NCBI GenBank assembly: GCA_963579025.1
Contig: CAUZFZ010000120.1
Coordinates: 1-33,158 of the forward strand
Reading direction: 5' to 3'
Length of the DNA: 33,158 nt
Source: CAUZFZ01 sp963579025
GTDB taxonomy: Bacteria > Planctomycetota > Planctomycetia > Planctomycetales > Planctomycetaceae
The position numbers were made by a program, and so were the translations under genes. Positions 18,906-26,726 of the stretch are shown one piece after another. The stretch's first letter is position 1; every line of letters begins with the position of its first letter. The notes under the pieces were generated by a model that searched no databases, had not been told where the DNA came from, and saw nothing but the letters and a program-made list of their open reading frames with translations.

Positions 18906-20651
18906 TTGAATAATGCAACACCTGCTGCCACTACCTCGGGCGACATCGTCGCCAGTCCAGCGTTTCGCTGGAGCCTGCTGTTTGCAGGTCTGGCGGTTGG
19001 ACTACTTGGAATGGACATCATGCTGCGTCGTCCCGTTATGCGGGAACTTGGCCGGGTTCGCTCGGAACTGGCTTCGGTTGAACGGGAAATGGAACAACTG
19101 GTTGGAGTGCGGAATCAGGTCTGGGAAACGAACAACCTGCTGACAGGTCTGAAGGCCCAGCACCGTCACCTCGAAGACGCCCGGCTGAGCGTGTCGGCAA
19201 TGGAACAGCTTCGGTCGGACATCGAAAAAGAAGCCGCTCACACAACGAACGCCTTTGCGAAACTCGATCGTCTGATCGGTCTGCAGAATGCGGTGGTCAA
19301 GAACTCCGGTAAGGTCGACTCGGCTCTGGACAGCATCGACCGCATGGTCGACGTGCATGACCGCGCTGTGGCCGCCGGACAGCAGACGGATCAGGCCGTC
19401 GCAGCGATTACCGGTCTGTTGCGTGTTCGAGAAGCGGTGCAGGTCGAACTGACTGACATCGACTCTGCGATTTCATCCGTGCGTCAGTTTGGCGATCTCA
19501 AAGAGCAGATTCTGGTCGGCAGCGAAGGCCTGGACTTCGTTCAGACAGAAATCGATTCGGTGTTCGCCGCTGTCAATAACCTGGTCGACCTCAAGGCACA
19601 GGTACTGCTGGAGAGCAAAGGTACGCGTGTCGCTCAGGACGAAGTTAAAACCGCGTTCGCGTCGGTCCGCACTTTGGGCGAACTGAAGGATCGGGTGCTG
19701 CTGGAGAGCAAAGGCACACGTGTCGCTCAGGACGAAGTTGAAACTGCGTTCGCGTCGGTCCGCAATCTGGGCGAACTGAAAGATCGTGTGCTGACTGAGA
19801 GCGAAGGTGTGGATATCGCTCAGATCGAAGTTGAAACCGCGTTCGCCTCGGTTCGGGATTTGGCTGAACTAAAGGATCGCGTGCTGCGAGAGAGCGAAGG
19901 CGTGGACATCGCTCAGGATATCGTCGGTGAATTCGCCGCTGTGAAGACTCAGTTGCTGAACGAAGCGGATGATCTTGATGTCGCTCGCGATGCGGCTGAA
20001 GAACTGATCTCGCTGAAGAATGGCCTCAACAGTGAGTCAGAAGACGTTCTGGATGCTCAGCAGGTTGCCGAAGACCTCTACATTCTGAAGAACACGATCG
20101 TTGAACACGGTGGCAATTCCGAAACCGCGTTTGAAAACACCGATCGCCTCTTCACGCTGCGAGACACGCTGAACTCCGACATGGACCTGAACTCCGCGGA
20201 GAACAACCTGGGTCGTCTGGTCGTCCTGCAGGACACGCTGAACGGTCAGACTCGCGAAGTGGCCGACGCTCTGGAAACGCTTGAAGTTCTCACCGACCTC
20301 GGCGAGGAATTGCAGGGCCAGGTCGCAGTGCTCGGCGAGATGCGGAAGAGTCTGCTGGATATCGTGCTGATGGAGTCGACGATCCGGAAGGTGGCAACTG
20401 TTCTGGAGCCGCTCGCGGAACTCTACAATGTTCGCCGCATGGGTAAGTCCGAACTGCGGGAAGCTGCCCGCACGGTTATCGAAAACCGCTCCTCGCGGAT
20501 CGCGGGCCGCTCGGTCGAGTCCACACGGACGGCGTCGGAGAACCTCAAGATCGACAGTCTGGAATCGCTGACCAGCGAACGGCCTGTCGACGTGCTTGTC
20601 CCCATGCCCCGGGACATCAAAACGGCCACAGAGATTGACACCATTGAGTAG
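18906..20651 (+). CDS. Membrane-anchored coiled-coil protein with five 31-residue repeats (function unknown)
   Basis: A 581-residue protein that starts at a TTG, chosen because GGAGGAG sits about 7 bases upstream and no in-frame ATG lies near. One N-terminal membrane helix (about residues 18-36, WSLLFAGLAVGLLGMDIML) is followed by a long, charged, Cys-free, mostly helical region. Residues about 205-359 are five tandem 31-residue repeats of the type ELKDRVLLESKGTRVAQDEV plus ETAFASVRNLG, encoded by 93-bp DNA repeats starting at 19518, 19611, 19704, 19797 and 19890. Degenerate copies appear to continue towards residue 480. No catalytic motif is seen. It lies between the cyclases and the electron-transfer cluster and is closed by a strong hairpin, so it may be its own unit. 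A scaffold or spacer role is a guess. Confidence 0.8.
   Translation: MNNATPAATTSGDIVASPAFRWSLLFAGLAVGLLGMDIMLRRPVMRELGRVRSELASVEREMEQLVGVRNQVWETNNLLTGLKAQHRHLEDARLSVSAMEQLRSDIEKEAAHTTNAFAKLDRLIGLQNAVVKNSGKVDSALDSIDRMVDVHDRAVAAGQQTDQAVAAITGLLRVREAVQVELTDIDSAISSVRQFGDLKEQILVGSEGLDFVQTEIDSVFAAVNNLVDLKAQVLLESKGTRVAQDEVKTAFASVRTLGELKDRVLLESKGTRVAQDEVETAFASVRNLGELKDRVLTESEGVDIAQIEVETAFASVRDLAELKDRVLRESEGVDIAQDIVGEFAAVKTQLLNEADDLDVARDAAEELISLKNGLNSESEDVLDAQQVAEDLYILKNTIVEHGGNSETAFENTDRLFTLRDTLNSDMDLNSAENNLGRLVVLQDTLNGQTREVADALETLEVLTDLGEELQGQVAVLGEMRKSLLDIVLMESTIRKVATVLEPLAELYNVRRMGKSELREAARTVIENRSSRIAGRSVESTRTASENLKIDSLESLTSERPVDVLVPMPRDIKTATEIDTIE
19518..19982 (+). repeat. Five tandem 93-bp coding repeats
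   Basis: Copies start every 93 bases. Copies 2 and 3 (19611-19703 and 19704-19796) differ at only about ten positions, many synonymous, suggesting recent duplication. Copies 1 and 5 are more divergent. Confidence 0.85.
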
Positions 20652-20660
20652 TCATCGCGG

Positions 20661-20691
20661 GCAGTGCCCCGACACGGTGTCGGGGCACTGC
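20661..20691 (+). terminator. Perfect 15-bp hairpin after the coiled-coil gene
   Basis: GCAGTGCCCCGACAC (20661-20675) and GTGTCGGGGCACTGC (20677-20691) are exact reverse complements around one central base, ten bases after the stop. The following GTCTTCTTA is only weakly T-rich. It is likely the transcription end or an mRNA 3' stabiliser. Confidence 0.7.
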
Positions 20692-20873
20692 GTCTTCTTA
20701 CTGGCTCAGAGCTGATTCCCGCAGTACTCGCCTGCCGCTGATTCACTTCACGAACAATTCTGGAGAGTGACCGAGAGACACGTGCAAGATACTGGACCAG
20801 CCGAGAGAGACTGATCTGGAACCGGGCGGGCATCAGCTTCTGAATCTCTGAGCCAACGGATTGAAACGACAGG
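20692..20873 (+). other. Spacer between two hairpins; candidate small RNA
   Basis: About 180 bases with no supported open frame lie between the hairpin of the coiled-coil gene and a second, textbook terminator at 20874. A terminator with no gene in front of it suggests either a back-up terminator or a small RNA ending there. I see no clear promoter or known RNA family. Confidence 0.3.
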
Positions 20874-20910
20874 AAGGCGGGGACTGAACGATCAGTCCCC
20901 GCCTTTTTCT
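20874..20910 (+). terminator. Strong intrinsic terminator
   Basis: AAGGCGGGGACTGA (20874-20887), loop ACGA, TCAGTCCCCGCCTT (20892-20905), then TTTCTT. A perfect 14-bp GC-rich stem followed by a T-run. Confidence 0.85.
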
Positions 20911-21127
20911 TGCGCGGTGCGGCAACAGGGCAGTTTGCTGAACAGGACATGCCAAACGCGACGTTCAGCGAGTCGGGACCACAAACCACACTGGGTCGGC
21001 GCGAGCGTGCGAGGGCTACTCGATTTCAGCATTCGCGGAACGACGGACTCGCGGTCGGTCATCCTGCTTTTGGTTTGTCGACACCGTGCGTATGCCATCC
21101 CGGATGGGCCAGTCGAAATCGGCTTCG

Positions 21128-21168
21128 GTCGTACATGGAGGAGATGCTCCCGGACACACATGTACGAC
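21128..21168 (+). promoter_or_regulatory. Perfect 10-bp inverted repeat enclosing a GGAGGAG/ATG
   Basis: GTCGTACATG (21128-21137) and CATGTACGAC (21159-21168) are exact reverse complements. The 21-base loop contains GGAG-ATG-CTCC, itself able to pair, so a nested hairpin is possible. It could be an operator for a dimeric regulator or an RNA leader structure of the redox cluster. No protein is known to bind it. Confidence 0.4.
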
Positions 21169-21186
21169 GTCATCACCTGACCGTAC

Positions 21187-21216
21187 TTGACAATCTGGAC
21201 GAACCAGAATTATCGT
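21187..21216 (+). promoter_or_regulatory. Possible sigma70-type promoter of the electron-transfer cluster
   Basis: A perfect TTGACA (21187-21192), 18-base spacer, and TATCGT (21211-21216, 4 of 6 consensus bases). Transcription would begin near 21224, about 58 bases before the chosen ATG at 21282. The site lies in otherwise unassigned DNA. Confidence 0.35.
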
Positions 21217-21281
21217 CCTCTAAAATCGCCAGGGAATATCTCACTCCGTCCGGTCCCGAGTTCACGTCCACGCGGTGCACC

Positions 21282-22526
21282 ATGATTCAGGTGGCTGGAG
21301 TCATTCTCTGCGCGTTTATCGTGGCACACGTCGTGCTGTATATCGCCTCCACTCTGAGGCAACTGGCGTCGGCTTCTCATCGGGACCAGCTCGCCCAGCG
21401 TTTACTGCTGGAACGCATCTCAGCGGCGAACGCCTTGCGTGTTCAGCGTGAACAGGCACAGCACTCGTGGAGCGGGACCCGAAAATTCGAGGTCCGGAAA
21501 AAACAGCTTGAGGCTGAGGACCAGTGCTCGTTCTATCTCGTGCCACATGATGGCCGCGAACTGCCACTCTTTATGCCAGGGCAGTACCTGACCTTTCGCC
21601 TGGGTATTCCGGGGCGGGACAAGCCTGCCATTCGGTGCTACTCGTTGTCGGACGGGCCTCGCACGGATTATTTCCGCGTCACAATTAAGCGCGTTCCGCC
21701 GCCGCGTGACAAAGACGTGCCACCCGGACTGGTTTCAAACTACTTCCATGATCACGTGAGTGAAGGTGACATTCTGGACTGCAACGCTCCGCGTGGTGAT
21801 TTCTTCATCACTCCGGAGGATAGTTCGCCAGTCGTACTGATTGGCGGGGGCGTTGGTATTACGCCCATGCTCAGCATGCTGACTCGCGTGACGGAAGTGA
21901 ATCCCGGCCGCGAAATCTGGGTATTTTATGGCGTCCGCAGCAGCGCTGACCATGCTTTCAAAACGCGGTTTGAAGAGTTAGCAGCCCATAATGGCAACAT
22001 TCGTCTGTGCATCTGTTACACCCGGCCGGACCAGAGTGACGTCGAGGGTAAAGACTACCAGTACGCGCAGCGAATTTCGGTCGACCTGTTTAAGAAGCTA
22101 TTGCCGTCGAACAACTACGAGTTCTACATCTGCGGTCCACCTCCGATGATGACCGCTCTGACGACTGACTTGAAGGAATGGGGTGTCCCGGACAATCGAG
22201 TCTTCATCGAAGCGTTCGGTAAGGCCAGCGCACCGAAGAAGAAGGCAACTCCGAAGGAAGAAGAGGCGGGCGCCGCCCCCAAAATCAAGTTTGGACGCAC
22301 AGGTAAGGAACTTGTGTGGAGCGACGAGTTCGACAACATTCTTGATTTCGCGGAAGACAAAGGCATTACCATGGACTCAGGTTGTCGCGCCGGGAACTGT
22401 GGTGAATGTGAAGTCGCACTCTTAAGCGGTAAGGTCAGTTGCGTCTCCGCAGGGGCGGAGATTGTTGAAGGGAGTTGTCTGACGTGTATCGCCGTGCCGG
22501 ATGGCGATATCGCGATTGATGCCTGA
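21282..22526 (+). CDS. Membrane-anchored NAD(P)H:2Fe-2S oxidoreductase (FAD/NAD module + C-terminal ferredoxin)
   Basis: A 414-residue redox enzyme likely to pass electrons between NAD(P)H and an iron-sulfur partner. One N-terminal membrane helix (residues 2-24) anchors it. The FAD domain has PGQYLTFRLG and RCYSLSDGP (R118, Y120, S121); the segment PPGLVSNYFHDHVSEGD and PRGDFF resembles flavohaemoglobin reductase domains. The NAD domain has VVLIGGGVGITPMLSML (184-200) and CGPPPM (284-289). A Lys/Pro/Glu-rich linker (about 314-332) leads to a plant-type [2Fe-2S] domain with C368, C373, C376 and C402. The order FAD-NAD-2Fe-2S is as in Hcr or phthalate-type reductases, and unlike NqrF. The open frame runs upstream to 20910, into the terminator, so that extension is not real; I place the start at the ATG before the membrane helix, without a clear Shine-Dalgarno. 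Confidence 0.85.
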   Translation: MIQVAGVILCAFIVAHVVLYIASTLRQLASASHRDQLAQRLLLERISAANALRVQREQAQHSWSGTRKFEVRKKQLEAEDQCSFYLVPHDGRELPLFMPGQYLTFRLGIPGRDKPAIRCYSLSDGPRTDYFRVTIKRVPPPRDKDVPPGLVSNYFHDHVSEGDILDCNAPRGDFFITPEDSSPVVLIGGGVGITPMLSMLTRVTEVNPGREIWVFYGVRSSADHAFKTRFEELAAHNGNIRLCICYTRPDQSDVEGKDYQYAQRISVDLFKKLLPSNNYEFYICGPPPMMTALTTDLKEWGVPDNRVFIEAFGKASAPKKKATPKEEEAGAAPKIKFGRTGKELVWSDEFDNILDFAEDKGITMDSGCRAGNCGECEVALLSGKVSCVSAGAEIVEGSCLTCIAVPDGDIAIDA

Positions 22527-22587
22527 TCATTTTTTAAAGCACGAATCAATGAGCAAATACCAGCCCCACGTCACAGGAGAGACTCTG

Positions 22588-23730
22588 ATGGAACGCAGGA
22601 AGCGAACTCTCGTGAGAATCCCGATCCGCAGTTTGATTCTAGCGGTGGCCATCTCCGCATTTCCGGCTGGTGGCAGTCATGTATCTGCTGCCGACGACGG
22701 CGTCGCATCAGGAGGGCTGGACCCGACCAGAGTCATGGGCGCCCGGGCTTGCCTGAATTGCCATCCCTCGGAATCTCTCGCCTTGATTCACAGCGCCCAT
22801 TCCGCCGCGCACCTGAAGCTCAGAGGTGCTGCCGCAAACAAGTACGCCGAGGCCCTGGGTCTTAAGAAGCCTGCGAGCGAGTCAACGGCCTGCGTCAAAT
22901 GCCACGCGACTCCCCGTACGACATTCACCGGCAATGTGCAGGTGATTTCGGGCGTCTCCTGTGAGTCCTGCCACGGCGAATCTGGTGGCGAGAATGGGTG
23001 GTTGAACGCGCATGCGGTTTACGGTCCGAATGGGTCGACACCTGAGTCTGAAACGGAAGAGCACCGAACGGCGCGGCTCGCTCGAATTGACAAGGCCGGT
23101 ATGGTCCGCTCGAACCACATCGCAAAGCTGGCCAGCAAGTGTTTTGGCTGCCATACAGTCACAAACGCCGCCCTGGTAAACGCAGGGCACAAACTGGGAC
23201 AGAGTGAGGATGGATTCGAGCTTGTGGGACGCACGATCGGTGAAGTCCGACACAATTTCCATTTGGACCAGTCGACCAATGACCCTGACGGTCCGACCCT
23301 GTGGGCCAAACGAGATGGCCGAGACACTGCAGCCCGCCGGCGCATCAAGTTCCTTGTTGGAATCCTGACGGATGCTCAAATAGCGTTTGCGACTTTGAGC
23401 CAAATCGAGGATGAGGAAGTCTTGGAAAGTGAATTCGCGGAACAGGTCTTCGGTCGCGCAGAAGCACCGCTGGAATATCTGGAAGTTGCCATTGAAGCTC
23501 TGGAAGACGACGTTCCCGAACAACTGGAAACGGCATTCGAGATGCTTGAAGAAGGTCTGGATGCCGGATACGAAGATGAGGAAGGGCGTGAAGCTCTTGC
23601 GGAGGCAGCCGAGGGGCTGGACGAATTGGTGAAGTGGTTTGCGACACAGGATGGGAAAGGCCTGGATGCTCTTGACGACGTTCTCGAGGAACTCGTCGAG
23701 CCCAAAGGTACGCCCTACGAGAGAAAATGA
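22588..23730 (+). CDS. Secreted tetrahaem cytochrome c (c554-like), acidic tail
   Basis: A 380-residue periplasmic electron carrier. The start at 22588 is set by AGGAGA seven bases upstream and gives a signal peptide (RSLILAVAISAFPAGGSHVSA). Four CxxCH haem sites are present: CLNCH, CVKCH, CESCH and CFGCH, with the GVSCESCHGESG context and a RHNFH segment typical of cytochrome c554-like proteins. The last ~120 residues are very acidic and helical (for example EDEEVLESEFAEQVF, EALEDDVPEQLETAFEMLEEG), and the protein ends PKGTPYERK. It is a paralogue of the next gene. No CxxCK haem is seen, so it is unlikely to be a nitrite reductase; it is probably a carrier. Confidence 0.9.
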   Translation: MERRKRTLVRIPIRSLILAVAISAFPAGGSHVSAADDGVASGGLDPTRVMGARACLNCHPSESLALIHSAHSAAHLKLRGAAANKYAEALGLKKPASESTACVKCHATPRTTFTGNVQVISGVSCESCHGESGGENGWLNAHAVYGPNGSTPESETEEHRTARLARIDKAGMVRSNHIAKLASKCFGCHTVTNAALVNAGHKLGQSEDGFELVGRTIGEVRHNFHLDQSTNDPDGPTLWAKRDGRDTAARRRIKFLVGILTDAQIAFATLSQIEDEEVLESEFAEQVFGRAEAPLEYLEVAIEALEDDVPEQLETAFEMLEEGLDAGYEDEEGREALAEAAEGLDELVKWFATQDGKGLDALDDVLEELVEPKGTPYERK

Positions 23731-23872
23731 GTGCAGCGAGTTTTAGACGTACGCTGGCGGACAATAGACGCCATGGGGCATCACTTGTCCCGCCGGCTTT
23801 GATTATCGTCGGGTGACCCGGTGGATGCGGAACCGGAATCAACCTGCAGCACATCATGAGAGGTGGAGTCAT

Positions 23873-24907
23873 ATGAAACGGACATCTTTGCTTAATCACG
23901 GGCTGATTCCATTGAGCGTGCTTGCCGTCGTTGTCCTGACCGCGAGCACTGGCCGGACTGCCGACATTCCCGACAAGACCGATCCCGCGAAAGTGGTGGG
24001 AGTGGAGAGTTGTACGAAGTGTCACAAGTCCGAACTTGCAGCTCTGGACGCATCGAGCCACCACGGCTCACTCGAGAAGATGAAGGCACCCAATGCTCCG
24101 AAGTACATTGCTGCCGTTGGTGGAAAAAAAGACGTGTGCTTCACATGTCACGGCACGCCGAAAGGCGACGGGGAACTTCAGGCGATCTCCGACGTTTCCT
24201 GTGAATCATGCCACGGGGGCGCAGGCGACTGGCTGGACATTCACGGCAAAGAGGGTGTCGCTCAGGTCGGTCGACACGCTGGCGCTGACGAAGGCGGGAT
24301 GATTCGTGCCCCCAAAGTCTACACCATTGCGAAGAACTGCTTTAACTGCCATGTCGTGTTCCACGAGGAACTGGTTAACGCCGGACATCCGGCGTCGAAC
24401 AAGATTGAATTCCTCGGCTGGTCGACAGGTGAAATTCGACACAATTTCCAGAAGAACCAGGCAAAAAATGCTGAAGCTCCGTCCGCTTGGGCTGAGTACG
24501 CAGGTGGGAAAACTGAGGACCGTCGACGCCTCAAGCTGGTCGTGGGGCATCTGGTTGATCTGGAAGTCTGCCTGACGAACCTTGGAAAAGTGACGAACGG
24601 TAAAGGTGGCTTTGCCAAGGGCAATTCAAAGCGGGCCAAGGCTGCCCTCGGGGAAGTGGAAGATATTGCCGACGAGCTTGGCGATGCGGCTCCGGAACTT
24701 GACGATGCGATCAAGGCTGCGAAGGAACTGGGGCGGTTCAGCTCCATCAGCGTCAAATCTAAACAAATCGCCGCTGCTCCGGACGCTGCTGCGGCCGTCG
24801 CCAAAGCGGCCGTCGCAGTTTCCGAAAAATACGACGGCTCGACGTTTGGCGCCATTGATAAAATGGTCGGCAAAGCCAAACCCAGAGGCACGCCGTATTC
24901 ACCGTAG
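23873..24907 (+). CDS. Secreted tetrahaem cytochrome c (c554-like), paralogue
   Basis: A 344-residue periplasmic protein, started at 23873 after GGTGGAG, with a signal peptide (LIPLSVLAVVVLTASTGRTA). Four haem sites are present: CTKCH, CFTCH, CESCH, CFNCH. The order, the DVSCESCHGG block and IRHNFQ match the preceding cytochrome, and both proteins end in a KP[KR]GTPY-type tail. In contrast to the neighbour, its C-terminal helical part is rich in Lys and Ala (GKGGFAKGNSKRAKAAL, AIKAAKEL). Spacing to the neighbours is 142 and 127 bases without a visible terminator, so one transcript is possible. Confidence 0.9.
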   Translation: MKRTSLLNHGLIPLSVLAVVVLTASTGRTADIPDKTDPAKVVGVESCTKCHKSELAALDASSHHGSLEKMKAPNAPKYIAAVGGKKDVCFTCHGTPKGDGELQAISDVSCESCHGGAGDWLDIHGKEGVAQVGRHAGADEGGMIRAPKVYTIAKNCFNCHVVFHEELVNAGHPASNKIEFLGWSTGEIRHNFQKNQAKNAEAPSAWAEYAGGKTEDRRRLKLVVGHLVDLEVCLTNLGKVTNGKGGFAKGNSKRAKAALGEVEDIADELGDAAPELDDAIKAAKELGRFSSISVKSKQIAAAPDAAAAVAKAAVAVSEKYDGSTFGAIDKMVGKAKPRGTPYSP

Positions 24908-25034
24908 TGCTGGCCTTCAACAGAAGGAATCGCCCATTGCATCCCGTACCCCGACGAGGCGTACGCACGGTTCGTTGCAAGTCGGCTGATGCGTACTTCC
25001 GGGGTGTGGACTCTCTGTTACAGGGAACGGTGAA

Positions 25035-26726
25035 ATGAGCTTCGGTGGATCCGAACTGCAGCGTCCTAAGCGCTGGGACAAACCGTTCTCTGACACGATG
25101 ACGGACGAAGACATTGCCCGTCTGATGTCGGTGCCGCCGTTTTCCGAGATTGACGAGAGTCAATTCCGGGCGTCGACGTCTCTGACCGATATCCTCAAGA
25201 ACGATACGCGTCTGGTTCCCTGCGAGCCGGGGGACATCGTTATTCGTAAGGGCGATTGGGGAAGTTCCGCGTTCTTCATTCTTTCCGGACGCATGCGCGT
25301 CGAAATCGAGCCGCCGGAAACGTCCATGCCCGCCAGCGTGTTGGGGCGTCGCGAGATCAAGCGAAAGAATGTTTTCGAAGCACTCGCACAACTCTGGAAG
25401 AACCACCGCAGTCCGGAATTCCGTTCCGTCGCTCGCGCTGAAGCCGGGGGCACCGGCGTGGCTTCCCGTGGAGCCGGTGACCGAACTCGAGTCTATCTTG
25501 AGGACGTTGGCACTGTTCTGGACCAGTACCGGACGGCGACGATCGATTCCGGACAGTTCTTTGGTGAGATCGCGGCACTCGGGCGCACGCCCCGAGTCGC
25601 GACCGTGTTCTCGGAAGGTGAGGGAGAACTGCTGGAGATTCGATGGCAGGGACTCCGCGACATCATGCGTCGTGACGTGGCCTTGCGGATGTACATCGAG
25701 CAGATGTTTCGTGAGCGGGCACTCTCATCATTCCTGCGGACGTCGTCGATGTTCAGTCATCTGAGCGACGACCAGATGGATGAACTCTGTGCCGCGGCCG
25801 AATTTGAGACTTTCGGACAGTATGACTCAGCGCAGACCAACCGGACTGATGACATCCAGTCGGAACCGATCGTCGCCCAGGAAGGTCACTACCCCAACGG
25901 GGTCATACTGATTCGAAGCGGCGTTGCTCGACTGAGTCAGAAATTCCACAACGGACATAAGACGGTCGGCTACCTGACACCGGGGCAGACTTTCGGTTAC
26001 GAGGAAATCGCGGAAGGAGGCAAGCCACTGCGGCTGTCATTGCGAGCGATCGGTTATCTCGCCGTTGTCATTGTCCCCGCGCCCGTGGTCGAGACTCTGG
26101 TCGTCCAGGGCCGGAAAAGTTCCAGCAAGCCTTTGCTCCTGGATGATGGACGTCCGATGCAGTCAGCCGATGCGGAAACTGCCGGATTGCAGGTCGACAA
26201 CGACCTGCTGGAATTCGTCGTAGAAGGACGGTTTATCCAGGGAACAGCATCGATGGTGATCGATCTCGATCGCTGCACCCGTTGCGATGACTGTGTTCGA
26301 GCCTGCGCGACTGCCCATGACAACAACCCGCGATTTATTCGACATGGTCCCATCCATGAGAACTACATGGTCGCGAATGCCTGCATGCACTGCGAAGATC
26401 CTGTCTGCATGATTGAATGTCCGACCGGGGCAATTCACCGCAATCAACTGCAGGGTAATGTCATTATTAATGACCAGACCTGCATTGGGTGCAGCCGCTG
26501 CGCAAACAACTGCCCATATGACTCAATTCGGATGGTTGAGATTCGCGACGGGCAGGGCAATCTGCAGATTGACTCCCGCAATCAGCCCATCGTCCAGGCC
26601 ACGAAATGTGATCTATGCGTCGATCAGATCGGTGGACCGGCCTGTCAGAGGGCCTGCCCCCACGATGCGTTACAGCGCATCGACTTGAGAAGCCTGGTGT
26701 CGTTGAGAGAAATGGTTAACCGATGA
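25035..26726 (+). CDS. Cyclic-nucleotide-binding domain / four-cluster [4Fe-4S] ferredoxin fusion
   Basis: A 563-residue cytoplasmic protein that couples a cNMP sensor to an electron-transfer module. CNBD1 (about 45-225) has the phosphate-binding cassette FFGEIAALGRTPRVATV, with E178 and R187 as in PKA regulatory subunits; about 65 residues are inserted between its strands (about 93-165). CNBD2 (about 240-355) keeps the fold pattern (ILIRSGVARLSQ, LTPGQTFGYEEIA) but not the E...R cassette and is probably degenerate. The C-terminus (408-545) is a DmsB/NrfC/HydN-like ferredoxin with 16 cysteines: C414/417/420/424, C450/453/458/462, C483/486/489/493, C525/528/537/541, that is four clusters. There is no DNA-binding domain, so it is not a CRP-type regulator. 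ATGA overlap links it to the next gene. Confidence 0.9.
   Translation: MSFGGSELQRPKRWDKPFSDTMTDEDIARLMSVPPFSEIDESQFRASTSLTDILKNDTRLVPCEPGDIVIRKGDWGSSAFFILSGRMRVEIEPPETSMPASVLGRREIKRKNVFEALAQLWKNHRSPEFRSVARAEAGGTGVASRGAGDRTRVYLEDVGTVLDQYRTATIDSGQFFGEIAALGRTPRVATVFSEGEGELLEIRWQGLRDIMRRDVALRMYIEQMFRERALSSFLRTSSMFSHLSDDQMDELCAAAEFETFGQYDSAQTNRTDDIQSEPIVAQEGHYPNGVILIRSGVARLSQKFHNGHKTVGYLTPGQTFGYEEIAEGGKPLRLSLRAIGYLAVVIVPAPVVETLVVQGRKSSSKPLLLDDGRPMQSADAETAGLQVDNDLLEFVVEGRFIQGTASMVIDLDRCTRCDDCVRACATAHDNNPRFIRHGPIHENYMVANACMHCEDPVCMIECPTGAIHRNQLQGNVIINDQTCIGCSRCANNCPYDSIRMVEIRDGQGNLQIDSRNQPIVQATKCDLCVDQIGGPACQRACPHDALQRIDLRSLVSLREMVNR

Noticed and set aside
19518..19982. Regularly spaced repeats as a CRISPR array
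   Set aside because: The units are contiguous 93-bp coding repeats in frame, with no unique spacers.
20910..21281. N-terminal extension of the reductase open frame
   Set aside because: It begins at the edge of an intrinsic terminator, has no conserved or domain-like sequence, and a promoter-like TTGACA lies inside it.
23345..24064. Minus-strand open frame of 239 codons
   Set aside because: It spans the ends of both tetrahaem cytochrome genes, which have clear CxxCH motifs, signal peptides and ribosome sites on the plus strand.
25035..26726. CRP/FNR-type transcription factor
   Set aside because: There is no helix-turn-helix domain; the C-terminus is a four-cluster ferredoxin.
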